From: Dyadobacter sp. LHD-138
GTDB lineage: Bacteria; Bacteroidota; Bacteroidia; Cytophagales; Spirosomataceae
Direction of reading: 5' to 3'
Length of the DNA: 64,000 nt
NCBI RefSeq assembly: GCF_030929615.1
Contig: NZ_JAVFVU010000019.1
Location: forward strand, 1 to 64,000
The translations under genes were made by a program, and so were the position numbers. Of the stretch, positions 9,665 through 17,998 are shown piece after piece. Below the pieces are notes generated by a model. That model made no database searches, was not told the DNA's origin, and worked only from the letters and a program-made list of their open reading frames with translations. Position 1 is the stretch's first letter; each line of letters begins with the position of its first letter.

Positions 9665-9711
9665 CCCTCGTTCTTTGTGAACGCCCGTCAATCGGGGTAA
9701 TGGTTTTCGCT

Positions 9712-9896
9712 TTTGGTACCCTCAGCCATACAAGCAGAAATTAAAAAGGAACCGTGTGAAATTCACGGGCAGTCGTGCTACTGTAAGTGCCGTCCTGAGC
9801 TAATCAGGAACGTTTTTACCCTCGCGACCCATTGTCATAGTTTATGATGAGAAGGGCGGTGAAAATGGCACAAGCCAGGAGACTTGCCTTTACCCT
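9712..9896 (+). ncRNA. Cobalamin riboswitch
   Basis: The conserved cobalamin-aptamer blocks occur in order: the P3 region ACCGTGTGAAATTCACGGGC, then CAGTCGTGCTACTGTAA, then GCCAGGAGACTTGCC near 9874-9888 (the B12 box). GGTA at the 5' end and TTTACC at the 3' end can form P1. It lies 370 bp upstream of metE on the same strand. In known cases, bound B12 represses metE so that the B12-dependent MetH is used. No obvious intrinsic terminator follows directly, so the expression platform could act on the further leader or on translation. Confidence 0.92.
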
Positions 9897-10024
9897 CAAT
9901 GGCCATTCCCTCACGAATGGGGTCTTGTCACGCATTGATTTTACAATTGTATTGTTGTCAGGTTATTATCTTCAAAATTCATTTTTCGAAGATATGTTCA
10001 GTCACTTTTGTACGTAACATTTTG

Positions 10025-10081
10025 ATGAACCTGATACCAAAACGTACTGATTTAGCGGCCGCCGCAGCGGCAAGTAGATAG
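10025..10081 (+). CDS. Putative leader peptide 1 with six-alanine run
   Basis: An 18-codon frame between riboswitch and metE reads MNLIPKRTDLAAAAAASR then TAG. Its GCG-GCC-GCC-GCA-GCG-GCA alanine codons include the left arm (10054-10065) of a 12-bp stem whose right arm lies 117 bp downstream. Translation of the run would open that stem. There is no Shine-Dalgarno sequence, as is usual for this phylum. Whether it is translated is inference; the arrangement is attenuator-like. The same frame stays open further upstream into the riboswitch, which I discount. Confidence 0.4.
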   Translation: MNLIPKRTDLAAAAAASR

Positions 10082-10193
10082 TTGAATAATTTCCGGTCAG
10101 GAGGTTAATAATGACCAGAGATTCCGAAAGCCAACGGCCACTTAGGCAAAAGAAACCGTGCGACGGACCGCTTTTAACCGCGCGGCGGCCGCT
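10054..10193 (+). promoter_or_regulatory. Long-range 12-bp GC stem in the metE leader
   Basis: AGCGGCCGCCGC (10054-10065) and GCGGCGGCCGCT (10182-10193) are exact reverse complements. Inside the loop, GGTCA (10096-10100) pairs with TGACC (10112-10116) and would present AGGAGG in its loop. AGTTGA (10080-10085) could also pair with TCAACT (10195-10200) just outside the stem, giving a possible pseudoknot. This strongly structured element sits between the B12 riboswitch and metE and resembles no riboswitch family I can name. Confidence 0.55.
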
Positions 10194-10209
10194 CTCAACT
10201 TTCAATTAA
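10111..10209 (+). CDS. Putative leader peptide 2 with strong Shine-Dalgarno
   Basis: A 32-residue frame starts with ATG at 10111, six bases after AGGAGG (10099-10104), a strong ribosome-binding site that host genes here otherwise lack. It is rich in Arg, Pro and Leu, and its codons for TARRPLS span the right arm of the 12-bp stem. It stops 56 bp before metE. It could be a regulatory upstream ORF controlling stem formation, or a by-product of a structured RNA. No homologue is recognised. Confidence 0.35.
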   Translation: MTRDSESQRPLRQKKPCDGPLLTARRPLSTFN

Positions 10210-10265
10210 ATCAGGACGGGTAGGGCATTCCAAAGAGTTTTTATTAACTCTTTAACACATGTATT

Positions 10266-12587
10266 ATGTTGTCACACAATTTGGGTTATCCGCGTGTAGG
10301 AAGCCAAAGAGAACTGAAAAAAGCCAGCGAGCAATTCTGGGCTGGCAAAATCACCAAAGACGAATTGCAGAAAGTGGGGCGGGAAATCCGTCACCGCAAC
10401 TGGCAGCTGCAAAAAGACGCAGGTATTGATCTGATCCCATCCAATGACTTCTCATTGTATGATCAGGTTTTGGATACGGCTCTTTTGGTGGGTGCCATTC
10501 CTGAACGTTATCAGCAATTAATCGACGGGAAATCAAACCGTGAACTGGATCTGTATTTCGCTATGGCACGCGGTGTGCAGCGTGACGGACTTGATATAAA
10601 GGCGATGGAGATGACCAAGTGGTTTGATACCAATTATCATTACATCGTACCTGAATTTGTTGAAAAACAGGAATTTAACCGTTATTCGGATAAAATAATC
10701 CTTGAATTTGAAGATGCAAAACAAAAAGGGATTTTTACCAAACCTGTTCTGGTTGGGCCGGTTACATTTTTGGTTTTAGGAAAAGAAAAAGAGGAAGGGT
10801 TCAACCGGATCAGTTTAATTGAAAAATTGCTTCCTGTATACATTGAAATTTTACAGGAACTTGCGGCGCGCGGTGCCGAATGGGTACAGCTTGATGAGCC
10901 CTGCCTGGTTTTGGATTTGGGCGACGAGGAACAAGAGACACTGCAATTTGCGTATCGTAAAATGCACCAAGCCGTTCCGGATTTAAAAATCTTGCTGGCA
11001 ACTTATTTTGGCGCACTTGATGCCAATCTTTTACTCGCTGCCACCCTTCCCGTTGCTGCGCTGCATATCGATGTAACACGCGGCGCGGCAAGCTTACCGG
11101 GAATTCTGGAAAATCAGGCATTCGTTAACTCGTCCAAACTGCTTTCAGTTGGTGTTGTTGACGGAAGAAATATCTGGAAAAACGACTACCAGAAATCGCT
11201 TGATTTTATTCAAAAAGCAACGGCAGTTTTAGGAACAGACCGCGTTTTGGTCGCGCCTTCCTCTTCCCTGTTACACAGTCCGCACGACCTGGATCTTGAA
11301 CACAATGAAGCGGTTCTGACGCCGGAAATTAAAAACTGGATGGCCTTTGCCAAACAGAAATTGGACGAAGTTTCTACACTGGCAAAACTTGTGGGAACGG
11401 ATTATCAGGCTGCCGATGCATTTATTACCAATCAAAAAGCAATTGAAAGCCGCCGGACTTCTACCTTAATTCATAAAAGTGAAGTGAAGGAACGCGTCGC
11501 TGCAATTAAGGAAAATGATTTTGAACGTGTAAGTCCGTTTGCTTCCCGCCAAATCATTCAGCTTGAAAAACTTAAATTGCCGCTTTTCCCTTCCACAACC
11601 ATCGGCTCTTTTCCGCAGACAGCCGATGTACGTCAGCTGCGCGCGCGATTGAAAAAAGGCAGCTTGTCTTTCGAAGAATATGAAAGCAGCATTGAGGAAG
11701 AAGTAATCAGCTCGATCCGTTGGCAGGAAGAGTTGGGTATTGACGTACTCGTACATGGTGAATTTGAACGGAATGACATGGTGGAGTATTTCGGAGAGAG
11801 ACTTTCCGGATTTGTTTTCACGGAAAATGGCTGGGTTCAGAGTTATGGCAGCCGTTGTGTGAAGCCGCCGATTATTTTCGGAGACGTGGAACGCCCCGTC
11901 CCGATGACAATTCGCTGGTCGGCTTTTGCTCAGGCGAATTCAGGAAAACTGGTGAAAGGTATGTTAACCGGCCCTGTTACGATTTTACAATGGTCATTCG
12001 TGCGTGATGACCAGCCAAGAAAAGACACCACTTTCCAGATAGGACTTGCGATCCGTGATGAGGTAATTGATCTGGAAAAAGCAGGAATAAAAATAATCCA
12101 GATTGATGAACCCGCGATCCGTGAAGGATTGCCGTTACGCAAATCGGATTGGAGAACGTATCTGAAATGGGCTGTTGATGCATTCCGTCTCAGTGCCGCC
12201 GGCGTGGCCGATCAGACGCAGATCCATACGCATATGTGTTATTCGGAATTTAATGACATCATAGATTCGATTGCTGCCATGGATGCGGATGTAATCACGA
12301 TTGAAACTTCCCGCTCGCAAATGGAATTACTGGATGCGTTTGCTGATTTCAATTACCCAAATGAAATCGGACCTGGTGTTTATGATATTCACTCCCCACG
12401 TGTACCCAGCGTCGAGGAAATTACGGTTTTGCTGGAAAAAGCATTAAAGGTAATTCCTGCCCGTAATCTTTGGGTGAACCCGGACTGCGGTTTAAAGACC
12501 AGGCAATGGTCTGAAACTGAAGCTGCCTTGCGAAATATGATTACTGCGGCTAACTTGCTGCGCGAATCGGTAACAATAGCGCAGTAA
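10266..12587 (+). CDS. metE: Cobalamin-independent methionine synthase
   Basis: Transfers the methyl group of 5-methyltetrahydropteroyltriglutamate to homocysteine, forming methionine without B12. At 773 residues it has the usual duplicated (beta/alpha)8 length. The N-terminal motif LGYPRVGSQRELKKA is present, and the zinc ligands are seen as His656 and Cys658 in HTHMCY and Cys741 in NPDCGLKTRQW. The catalytic loop DVITIETSRS is intact. It is preceded by a cobalamin riboswitch and a structured leader and followed by a good terminator, so it is a single-gene unit probably turned off by B12. A metH gene lies 9.5 kb downstream. Confidence 0.97.
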   Translation: MLSHNLGYPRVGSQRELKKASEQFWAGKITKDELQKVGREIRHRNWQLQKDAGIDLIPSNDFSLYDQVLDTALLVGAIPERYQQLIDGKSNRELDLYFAMARGVQRDGLDIKAMEMTKWFDTNYHYIVPEFVEKQEFNRYSDKIILEFEDAKQKGIFTKPVLVGPVTFLVLGKEKEEGFNRISLIEKLLPVYIEILQELAARGAEWVQLDEPCLVLDLGDEEQETLQFAYRKMHQAVPDLKILLATYFGALDANLLLAATLPVAALHIDVTRGAASLPGILENQAFVNSSKLLSVGVVDGRNIWKNDYQKSLDFIQKATAVLGTDRVLVAPSSSLLHSPHDLDLEHNEAVLTPEIKNWMAFAKQKLDEVSTLAKLVGTDYQAADAFITNQKAIESRRTSTLIHKSEVKERVAAIKENDFERVSPFASRQIIQLEKLKLPLFPSTTIGSFPQTADVRQLRARLKKGSLSFEEYESSIEEEVISSIRWQEELGIDVLVHGEFERNDMVEYFGERLSGFVFTENGWVQSYGSRCVKPPIIFGDVERPVPMTIRWSAFAQANSGKLVKGMLTGPVTILQWSFVRDDQPRKDTTFQIGLAIRDEVIDLEKAGIKIIQIDEPAIREGLPLRKSDWRTYLKWAVDAFRLSAAGVADQTQIHTHMCYSEFNDIIDSIAAMDADVITIETSRSQMELLDAFADFNYPNEIGPGVYDIHSPRVPSVEEITVLLEKALKVIPARNLWVNPDCGLKTRQWSETEAALRNMITAANLLRESVTIAQ

Positions 12588-12612
12588 TAAAACTATATCA
12601 ATATAATATAGA

Positions 12613-12649
12613 ATCTCCCGGTTATCATGGATGCCGGGAGATTTTTTTT
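12613..12649 (+). terminator. Rho-independent terminator after metE
   Basis: Perfect 9-bp stem ATCTCCCGG/CCGGGAGAT with a 12-base loop followed by eight T residues, 25 bp after the metE stop codon. Confidence 0.93.
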
Positions 12650-12658
12650 CAACAGATC

Positions 12659-13057
12659 ATGGATTTACAGGACAGAATTAAATTATCGGAAACCCGGGTT
12701 TTTAAAACAGTTTTTCCAAATAACACAAATCATTACGACACGCTTTTTGGTGGAACGGCTTTATCCATGATGGACGAAGTTGCATTTATCGCAGCCACAC
12801 GTTTTACACGTTTACGTTGTGTAACCGTTTCCTCGGACCGCATTGACTTTACACATCCCATTCCTGCTGGTACGATTATTGAGCTAGTAGGTAAAGTTGT
12901 AGAAGTTGGAAATACAAGTATGAAAGTACAAGTAGAAATTTTTGTAGAGCAGATGTATGAACAGGGTAGAGAAAAAGCGGTATCCGGGCGTTTTACGTTT
13001 GTGGCTTTGGATGAACAAAACAAACCGACAAAAGTTTTGAGTAAGGAGCAGATTTAG
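12659..13057 (+). CDS. Acyl-CoA thioesterase, hotdog fold
   Basis: Hydrolyses acyl-CoA to free acid and CoA. The 132-residue single hotdog domain has the YciA/ACOT motif NHYDTLFGGTALSMMDEVAF at residues 22-41, with the Asp of the active site, and FTHPIPAGTIIELVGKVVEVGNTS in the second half. Cytosolic; acts as a multimer in the family. It starts 10 bp after the metE terminator, so it probably has weak read-through transcription or its own promoter overlapping the terminator. Acyl-chain preference is unknown. Confidence 0.9.
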   Translation: MDLQDRIKLSETRVFKTVFPNNTNHYDTLFGGTALSMMDEVAFIAATRFTRLRCVTVSSDRIDFTHPIPAGTIIELVGKVVEVGNTSMKVQVEIFVEQMYEQGREKAVSGRFTFVALDEQNKPTKVLSKEQI

Positions 13058-13319
13058 TTTGTAAATTGTTTAATTTGGTTACAGTCAAATAGATACTGAT
13101 ATACCTTTTTGACATAAGGGGTGGGGGATTTACAAAAGGCAATTTCTGTAATCGGTAAAAATAGGATAAAATGATGTTATAGAATTAATACGACCGTTAA
13201 ATAGTTGGTATTGCCGGTAGCTATATTATTTTGTGAGACTTGTTCCTATTTGTATATATTTATATGTATCATTGTGGTCCAAATTCACACTATAATTTAA
13301 TTTTTTTAACCAGTTTTCG

Positions 13320-15182
13320 ATGAAAATTCTCGGGATTTCGGCTTTCTACCACGACTCAGCGGCGGCACTTATTGATAATGCCGAAATAATTGCGGCCGCA
13401 CAAGAGGAACGTTTTACAAGAAAAAAGCACGACCCGGGCTTCCCTTCCCACGCAATCAGTTTCTGTCTGGAGTACGGAGGTATCTCATTGAATGAGCTGG
13501 ATGCTATTGTATTTTATGACAAGCCCCTTTTAAAATTTGAAAGGTTGCTGGAAACGTATTATGCCTTTGCCCCAAAAGGTATAAAATCCTTCTTAACGGC
13601 TATGCCCGTGTGGATTAAGGAAAAGATGTTTCTCAAACGCCTGATCAACGAAGAGCTTGTTAAACTCGGGTATGATAAAAAAAAACCGGTGAAAATGCTT
13701 TTCCCGGAGCACCATTTGTCTCACGCAGCGAGTGCCTATTATCCTTCGCCGTTTGAACGATCAGCCATTTTAACGATCGACGGAGTAGGTGAGTGGGCAA
13801 CGGCTTCTATCTGCCTGGGAGAAGGAAAAGATATTACCAACCTTAAGGAATTGAGGTTTCCGCATTCTCTGGGACTGCTATATTCCGCGTTTACCTATTT
13901 TCTTGGTTTCAGAGTCAATTCAGGTGAATATAAATTAATGGGACTGGCTCCCTATGGCGATCCGACGTCACCGGATGTTGCGAAATATGAGAAGATTATT
14001 CTTGAGGAGTTAATTGAACTAAAGGAAGATGGGTCGGTTTGGCTTGATCAGGAATATTTTGATTATGCAACGGGCCTGAGGATGGTTAACGAGCATAAAT
14101 GGGAAGCACTTTTTGGCTTTAAGACCCGCAGGCCCGAAGATACTCTTGAAGCAATTCATTGTAATTTAGGCCTGGCGATTCAGAACATTACCGAAGAGGC
14201 GGTAATCCGTATGGCCAAAGAAGCCAGGCGTTTGACGGGAGCAGATTACTTATGTATGGCAGGCGGTGTGGCGTTGAATTGTGTTTCAAACGGGAAGCTG
14301 CAAAAGGCCAATATCTTCAAGGAGATATTTATACAACCGGCCGCGGGTGACGCAGGCGGGGCGCTAGGAGCGGCTCAGGCTGCATACCACATTTTCTTTG
14401 GACAGGAACGTAAGATTACCTGGAAGGCTGATGCCATGCGTGGCTCTTATCTAGGCCCGACATTCTCAGACCTGGAAGTAGAACTGGCTGCGAAAAAATA
14501 CAAAGCAGTTTCTACCCATTACGAAAACTTTAAAGAGCTCGCTGACGACGCTGCAAAATTACTTTCTGAGGGTAATGTGGTGGGTTGGGTTCAAGGGCGT
14601 ATGGAATTCGGGCCTCGTGCTTTAGGTGGAAGGAGTATCCTGGGGGATCCTAGAAATGCAGAAATGCAGAAAAAACTGAATTTGAAAATTAAATACCGTG
14701 AGTCTTTTCGCCCTTTTGCCCCCTCGGTTCTTGCTGAGGATTGTGCGGATTATTTCGATTATGACGGGGCTTCGCCATACATGTTACTCGTTCACCCGGT
14801 AGCTGAAAACAGAAGGATTCCTGTTCCTGCCGATTACAATGCGATGGATTTGCGTGAGAAATTGTATTTCGAACGTTCTGATTTGCCTTCTGTTACACAT
14901 ATTGATTATTCAGCCAGGATTCAGACCGTTCACGAGGATACCAATCCGCGTTACTATGAATTAATCAATGCTTTTAAGAAACTGACTGGCTATGCCGTTG
15001 TCGTTAATACGAGTTTCAACGTGCGCGGAGAGCCTATTGTTTGTACGCCAAATGATGCATACCGTTGTTTTATGAGGACAGAAATGGATTACCTCGTAGT
15101 CGGAAATTACATTTTTGACAAGAAAAATCAACCGGAATGGATGGAAAAAGATAACTGGCAGGAAGAATTTGTTTTAGACTAA
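13320..15182 (+). CDS. Carbamoyltransferase, NodU/CmcH family
   Basis: Members transfer carbamoyl from carbamoyl phosphate, through carbamoyl-adenylate, to hydroxyls of sugars or antibiotics. The 620-residue protein has the N-terminal ASKHA/Kae1-like domain: start ILGISAFYHDSAAAL, metal-binding HHLSHAASAYYPSP, then TIDGVGEWAT. The C-terminal YrdC-like carbamoyltransferase part contains GRMEFGPRALGGRSILGDPR and NTSFNVRGEPIV. It heads a four-gene rightward cluster with an SGNH hydrolase, DUF5989 and SxtJ-type proteins. The acceptor is unknown; a cell-surface glycan is a reasonable inference because the partners are membrane proteins. Confidence 0.93.
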   Translation: MKILGISAFYHDSAAALIDNAEIIAAAQEERFTRKKHDPGFPSHAISFCLEYGGISLNELDAIVFYDKPLLKFERLLETYYAFAPKGIKSFLTAMPVWIKEKMFLKRLINEELVKLGYDKKKPVKMLFPEHHLSHAASAYYPSPFERSAILTIDGVGEWATASICLGEGKDITNLKELRFPHSLGLLYSAFTYFLGFRVNSGEYKLMGLAPYGDPTSPDVAKYEKIILEELIELKEDGSVWLDQEYFDYATGLRMVNEHKWEALFGFKTRRPEDTLEAIHCNLGLAIQNITEEAVIRMAKEARRLTGADYLCMAGGVALNCVSNGKLQKANIFKEIFIQPAAGDAGGALGAAQAAYHIFFGQERKITWKADAMRGSYLGPTFSDLEVELAAKKYKAVSTHYENFKELADDAAKLLSEGNVVGWVQGRMEFGPRALGGRSILGDPRNAEMQKKLNLKIKYRESFRPFAPSVLAEDCADYFDYDGASPYMLLVHPVAENRRIPVPADYNAMDLREKLYFERSDLPSVTHIDYSARIQTVHEDTNPRYYELINAFKKLTGYAVVVNTSFNVRGEPIVCTPNDAYRCFMRTEMDYLVVGNYIFDKKNQPEWMEKDNWQEEFVLD

Positions 15183-15218
15183 ACCAACTGTTTGTCCAAT
15201 CAATTAACCGCACACTTC

Positions 15219-16340
15219 ATGGCATCTAAAATTCTAACCAGTCTGATCCGTATACTTTTTCTGGGCGTATTGTTCGTTTTTATTTTTTATCCGGATCGCT
15301 TTCACGTTACTTTTCAATACCCGGGCGCTCCGCAAAGCGACAACGTATATATCCGTTTGACAAAGACATTTTTCTGGCTTTTGATTGTGATTGAAATCCT
15401 GAGAATCTTTTATTACGGGCTTGTCAAAACCAAGGCCAGGGGCCTCATGGCTAATGTTGCAACAATCGCTGTTCCACTGATTATCACGCTGATTTTCCTG
15501 GAAAATATTTTCATGTATATTCCGCAAAGCCATGAAGGGGTTCTCTCAAAAGCTTCGCAGATATGGTGGGAAAAGTATTGGGCGCCGGTCAATAAACTGG
15601 GGTATCGTGATAAGGAAATAACCAGACAAACGGGTGCAAAGCAGGTTTTGGTTGTAGGCGATTCTTTCGCGGCCGGGCATGGTTTGGAAAATGTTTCCGA
15701 TCGTTTCTCCGACAAACTTGAAGAGAAACTGGGGAAATCTCAATATACAGTATATAATCTTGGCGTTTCAGGCGCAGATACGCGTGATGAAGTCAAACGC
15801 CTGGAAACATTTCCTGTCAAACCCGATGTGATTGTGCTTCAGTATTTTCCGAACGATATTGAAAAAGCAGGGAGAGAAAAGGGACTTTCTGTTTCTGCCG
15901 CTGCGCCTTACGGGGATCTGAAAGGGCCGATGGCAACATTGGTGAAAAGGTTTTATTTACCAAACTTTATTTACTGGCAGCTTCCACATACCGCATTCAG
16001 CACGTTTGAGAAATTTGTACAGACAGCTTATACAGATACTACGGTTTTAAACGCTCACCTGCGTGACTTATCGAAAATGGTAGCGTATAAAGATAGCACA
16101 GGTGCAAAAATGTATGCTGTTTTTATTCCGTTCCTGTTTCAACTGGATAAAAGTGCATCCTATACAAAACCGGTTGAAGATTATCTCCGTGCACATGGCG
16201 TTACCGTGGTGACTTTAAACGAAGATATTGCCAAACTTCCTGATAAAGATCGTGTTGTAGGTAAAAATGATGGTCATGCAAGTGCCGTGCTTAATGGGTT
16301 GATTGCAGACCGACTTTTTGATAGTATCAAAAAAAATTGA
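15219..16340 (+). CDS. Membrane-anchored SGNH/GDSL hydrolase
   Basis: About 373 residues. Three hydrophobic segments in the first 130 residues (SLIRILFLGVLFVFIFYP, FWLLIVIEILRIFYY and IAVPLIITLIFLENIFMYI) place a C-terminal catalytic domain outside the membrane. The SGNH blocks are VLVVGDSFAAGHGLE (nucleophile Ser), NLGVSGADTRDE (Gly), LQYFPNDIE (Asn) and NDGHASAVLNGLIAD (Asp-x-x-His type). I prefer the ATG at 15219 over an upstream TTG at 15192. It follows the carbamoyltransferase by 36 bp. Likely an esterase or acyltransferase-like enzyme on the same glycan; activity not proven. Confidence 0.85.
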   Translation: MASKILTSLIRILFLGVLFVFIFYPDRFHVTFQYPGAPQSDNVYIRLTKTFFWLLIVIEILRIFYYGLVKTKARGLMANVATIAVPLIITLIFLENIFMYIPQSHEGVLSKASQIWWEKYWAPVNKLGYRDKEITRQTGAKQVLVVGDSFAAGHGLENVSDRFSDKLEEKLGKSQYTVYNLGVSGADTRDEVKRLETFPVKPDVIVLQYFPNDIEKAGREKGLSVSAAAPYGDLKGPMATLVKRFYLPNFIYWQLPHTAFSTFEKFVQTAYTDTTVLNAHLRDLSKMVAYKDSTGAKMYAVFIPFLFQLDKSASYTKPVEDYLRAHGVTVVTLNEDIAKLPDKDRVVGKNDGHASAVLNGLIADRLFDSIKKN

Positions 16341-16365
16341 CAACTTTATACAAAACATAAGAGAG

Positions 16366-16515
16366 ATGGATTTTTTAACAGACTTATTCGCCTTTATGAG
16401 GGAACGCAAGAAATGGTGGCTTGCTCCTGTCATTATTGTGTTGTTATTAATTGGTATATTGATCGTTATCGGCGGTGGTTCGGCAGTTGCACCGTTCATT
16501 TATACTTTGTTTTAA
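16366..16515 (+). CDS. DUF5989 small membrane protein
   Basis: A 49-residue protein with a charged N terminus (FLTDLFAFMRERKKWWLAP) and a single membrane span rich in Ile, Leu and Val, then GGGSAVAPFIYTLF. This pattern is the DUF5989 family, small proteins repeatedly found beside NodU-type carbamoyltransferases and SxtJ-type proteins. It lies 25 bp after the SGNH hydrolase. I used the ATG at 16366, since a longer frame from 16303 overlaps the upstream gene. Function is undescribed; a membrane adaptor for the carbamoyltransferase is possible. Confidence 0.85.
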   Translation: MDFLTDLFAFMRERKKWWLAPVIIVLLLIGILIVIGGGSAVAPFIYTLF

Positions 16516-16626
16516 AAGAATTAAACCGTCAGGGTGTTTTCCGCTGATGGCTTAATCAATTGCTAACAGGCTTCATGTCTTGTCTGATATGTTAGTCCGG
16601 GTTTTTCATATCCTATATTTAAACAA

Positions 16627-16995
16627 ATGAGTGAGTCAGAAAAAACCAAAGCACAGCTGGTGATCGTAACCGGTCTGGTGGTGTTGTATTTTGTTTTCAA
16701 ATCCCGTTATCCGTATTTTTTGATTGGAGCTGCGGCGGTGGGCGTTATTAGCATCGCCATCCCGGTTGGAGGCAATCTTATTGTAAAAATCTGGTATAAA
16801 ATAGCGGAAGTACTGGGTGCGATCAACGGCCGTATTTTGCTGTCGATTGTATTTTTTATCGTCCTGGTTCCCGTAGCGATTATGTCAAAAATTGGCAAGA
16901 AGAATCCATTGTCGCTTAAACGCGAAAACAAAAAAAGTGTATTTATTGACCGGAATCATAAATACACTTCGAAAGATCTTGAACAGGTCTGGTAG
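16627..16995 (+). CDS. SxtJ-family membrane protein
   Basis: A 122-residue protein with two to three hydrophobic helices (AQLVIVTGLVVLYFVF, YFLIGAAAVGVISIAIPVGG and ILLSIVFFIVLVPVAIMSKIG) and a basic cytosolic tail containing RENKKSVFIDRNHKYTSKDL. The family is named after SxtJ of the saxitoxin cluster, where it accompanies a carbamoyltransferase. It ends the four-gene cluster. The role is unknown in all members; as an integral membrane protein it may recruit the cytosolic carbamoyltransferase. Confidence 0.8.
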   Translation: MSESEKTKAQLVIVTGLVVLYFVFKSRYPYFLIGAAAVGVISIAIPVGGNLIVKIWYKIAEVLGAINGRILLSIVFFIVLVPVAIMSKIGKKNPLSLKRENKKSVFIDRNHKYTSKDLEQVW

Positions 16996-17021
16996 TAGTT
17001 TTTTCAAAAAAGGCTCATATG

Positions 17022-17906
17022 TTAGGCTCTCTTTTTTCTGGAAGCCCTGTCGTAAAGCAATTGGAGCATACCGTCTTTTAATCCCACGTCAGGTACGTGA
17101 ATAACTTGTGCTCCTGCCCATTTCATGGCAGAAGTATAAATATCACCGGCTGGCACGATAACATCCGCACGGTCGGGGTTCAATTGTAATTTGTTGATTC
17201 TTTCGGCCAGGGTAAATTGTGCGATATAATTTCGCATACGCAGAATTTCGTCGAGGCTTGTTGAGCTTTCTGATAACTTGGATGAAAGATCGAACAATTT
17301 ATTGATGTTTCCGCCAGTTCCAACGGCTTCAATCGGTTGTGAATGATCAACGTACCTCGTGATCCATTCCTGCATTTTCTGAAAAGCCGTTTTTGATTCT
17401 TTTCCTTCGAGTAAACGAACCGACCCGAGCTTAAAGGACTTGGCAATTATTTTTTTTCGGTCCTGATAAAGGTTCAGCTCCGTACTGCCGCCGCCTACAT
17501 CAATGTGCAGATATTGTCCCTCGCTCAGCGATTTAACAACGACGTTATTAACAAGCTCAGCCTCGCGCTGGCCGTCAATAATCTGGATATGGATGCCTGT
17601 TCTTTGTTCGATATTGGCCCGGACTTCATAGCCATTTTCGGCTTCCCGCATGGCGGAAGTAGCACAGGCCATGTAATCTTCGACCTCGTGAAGTTCCATA
17701 AGCAACTGATAAGAAAGCATCAGTTTGATCATACGGTCTTCACTCAGCGGAGAAATTCTTCCCTCTGTAAAAACATCATGTCCGAGCCGGAGCGGGAAAC
17801 GTACGTACTCAACTTTTTTAAGCCGTGTGATTCCTTCGTCATGCAAAACCGAAGATATTTGCATACGGGCACCATTGGATCCAATATCTATTGCCGCAAA
17901 TTTCAA
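17022..17906 (-). CDS. Ppx/GppA phosphatase family protein
   Basis: Exopolyphosphatase or pppGpp phosphatase type enzyme of the ASKHA superfamily. The 294 residues match the short, single-module Bacteroidota form lacking the C-terminal HD domain of E. coli Ppx/GppA. Phosphate-binding loops are visible: AAIDIGSNGARMQIS at the N terminus and HIDVGGGSTELNLY near residue 137; EAVGTGGNINKLF is the adenosine-loop equivalent. It is convergent with the SxtJ gene, 26 bp apart. Substrate (polyphosphate versus pppGpp) cannot be decided. Confidence 0.88.
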   Translation of the reverse strand: MKFAAIDIGSNGARMQISSVLHDEGITRLKKVEYVRFPLRLGHDVFTEGRISPLSEDRMIKLMLSYQLLMELHEVEDYMACATSAMREAENGYEVRANIEQRTGIHIQIIDGQREAELVNNVVVKSLSEGQYLHIDVGGGSTELNLYQDRKKIIAKSFKLGSVRLLEGKESKTAFQKMQEWITRYVDHSQPIEAVGTGGNINKLFDLSSKLSESSTSLDEILRMRNYIAQFTLAERINKLQLNPDRADVIVPAGDIYTSAMKWAGAQVIHVPDVGLKDGMLQLLYDRASRKKRA

Positions 17907-17998
17907 AAGAGAACTGTCATAAGGTTAATAAAAACCAAAAATAGATCTTTTCACGAACATCTTTTCATTAATCTGTTCATATTCGTAGTGACTGGTTT

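Noticed and set aside
9884..10081. 65-residue plus-strand frame in the metE leader
   Set aside because: Its first part overlaps the B12 box of the riboswitch. Only the last 18 codons (from ATG 10025) are kept as a possible leader peptide.
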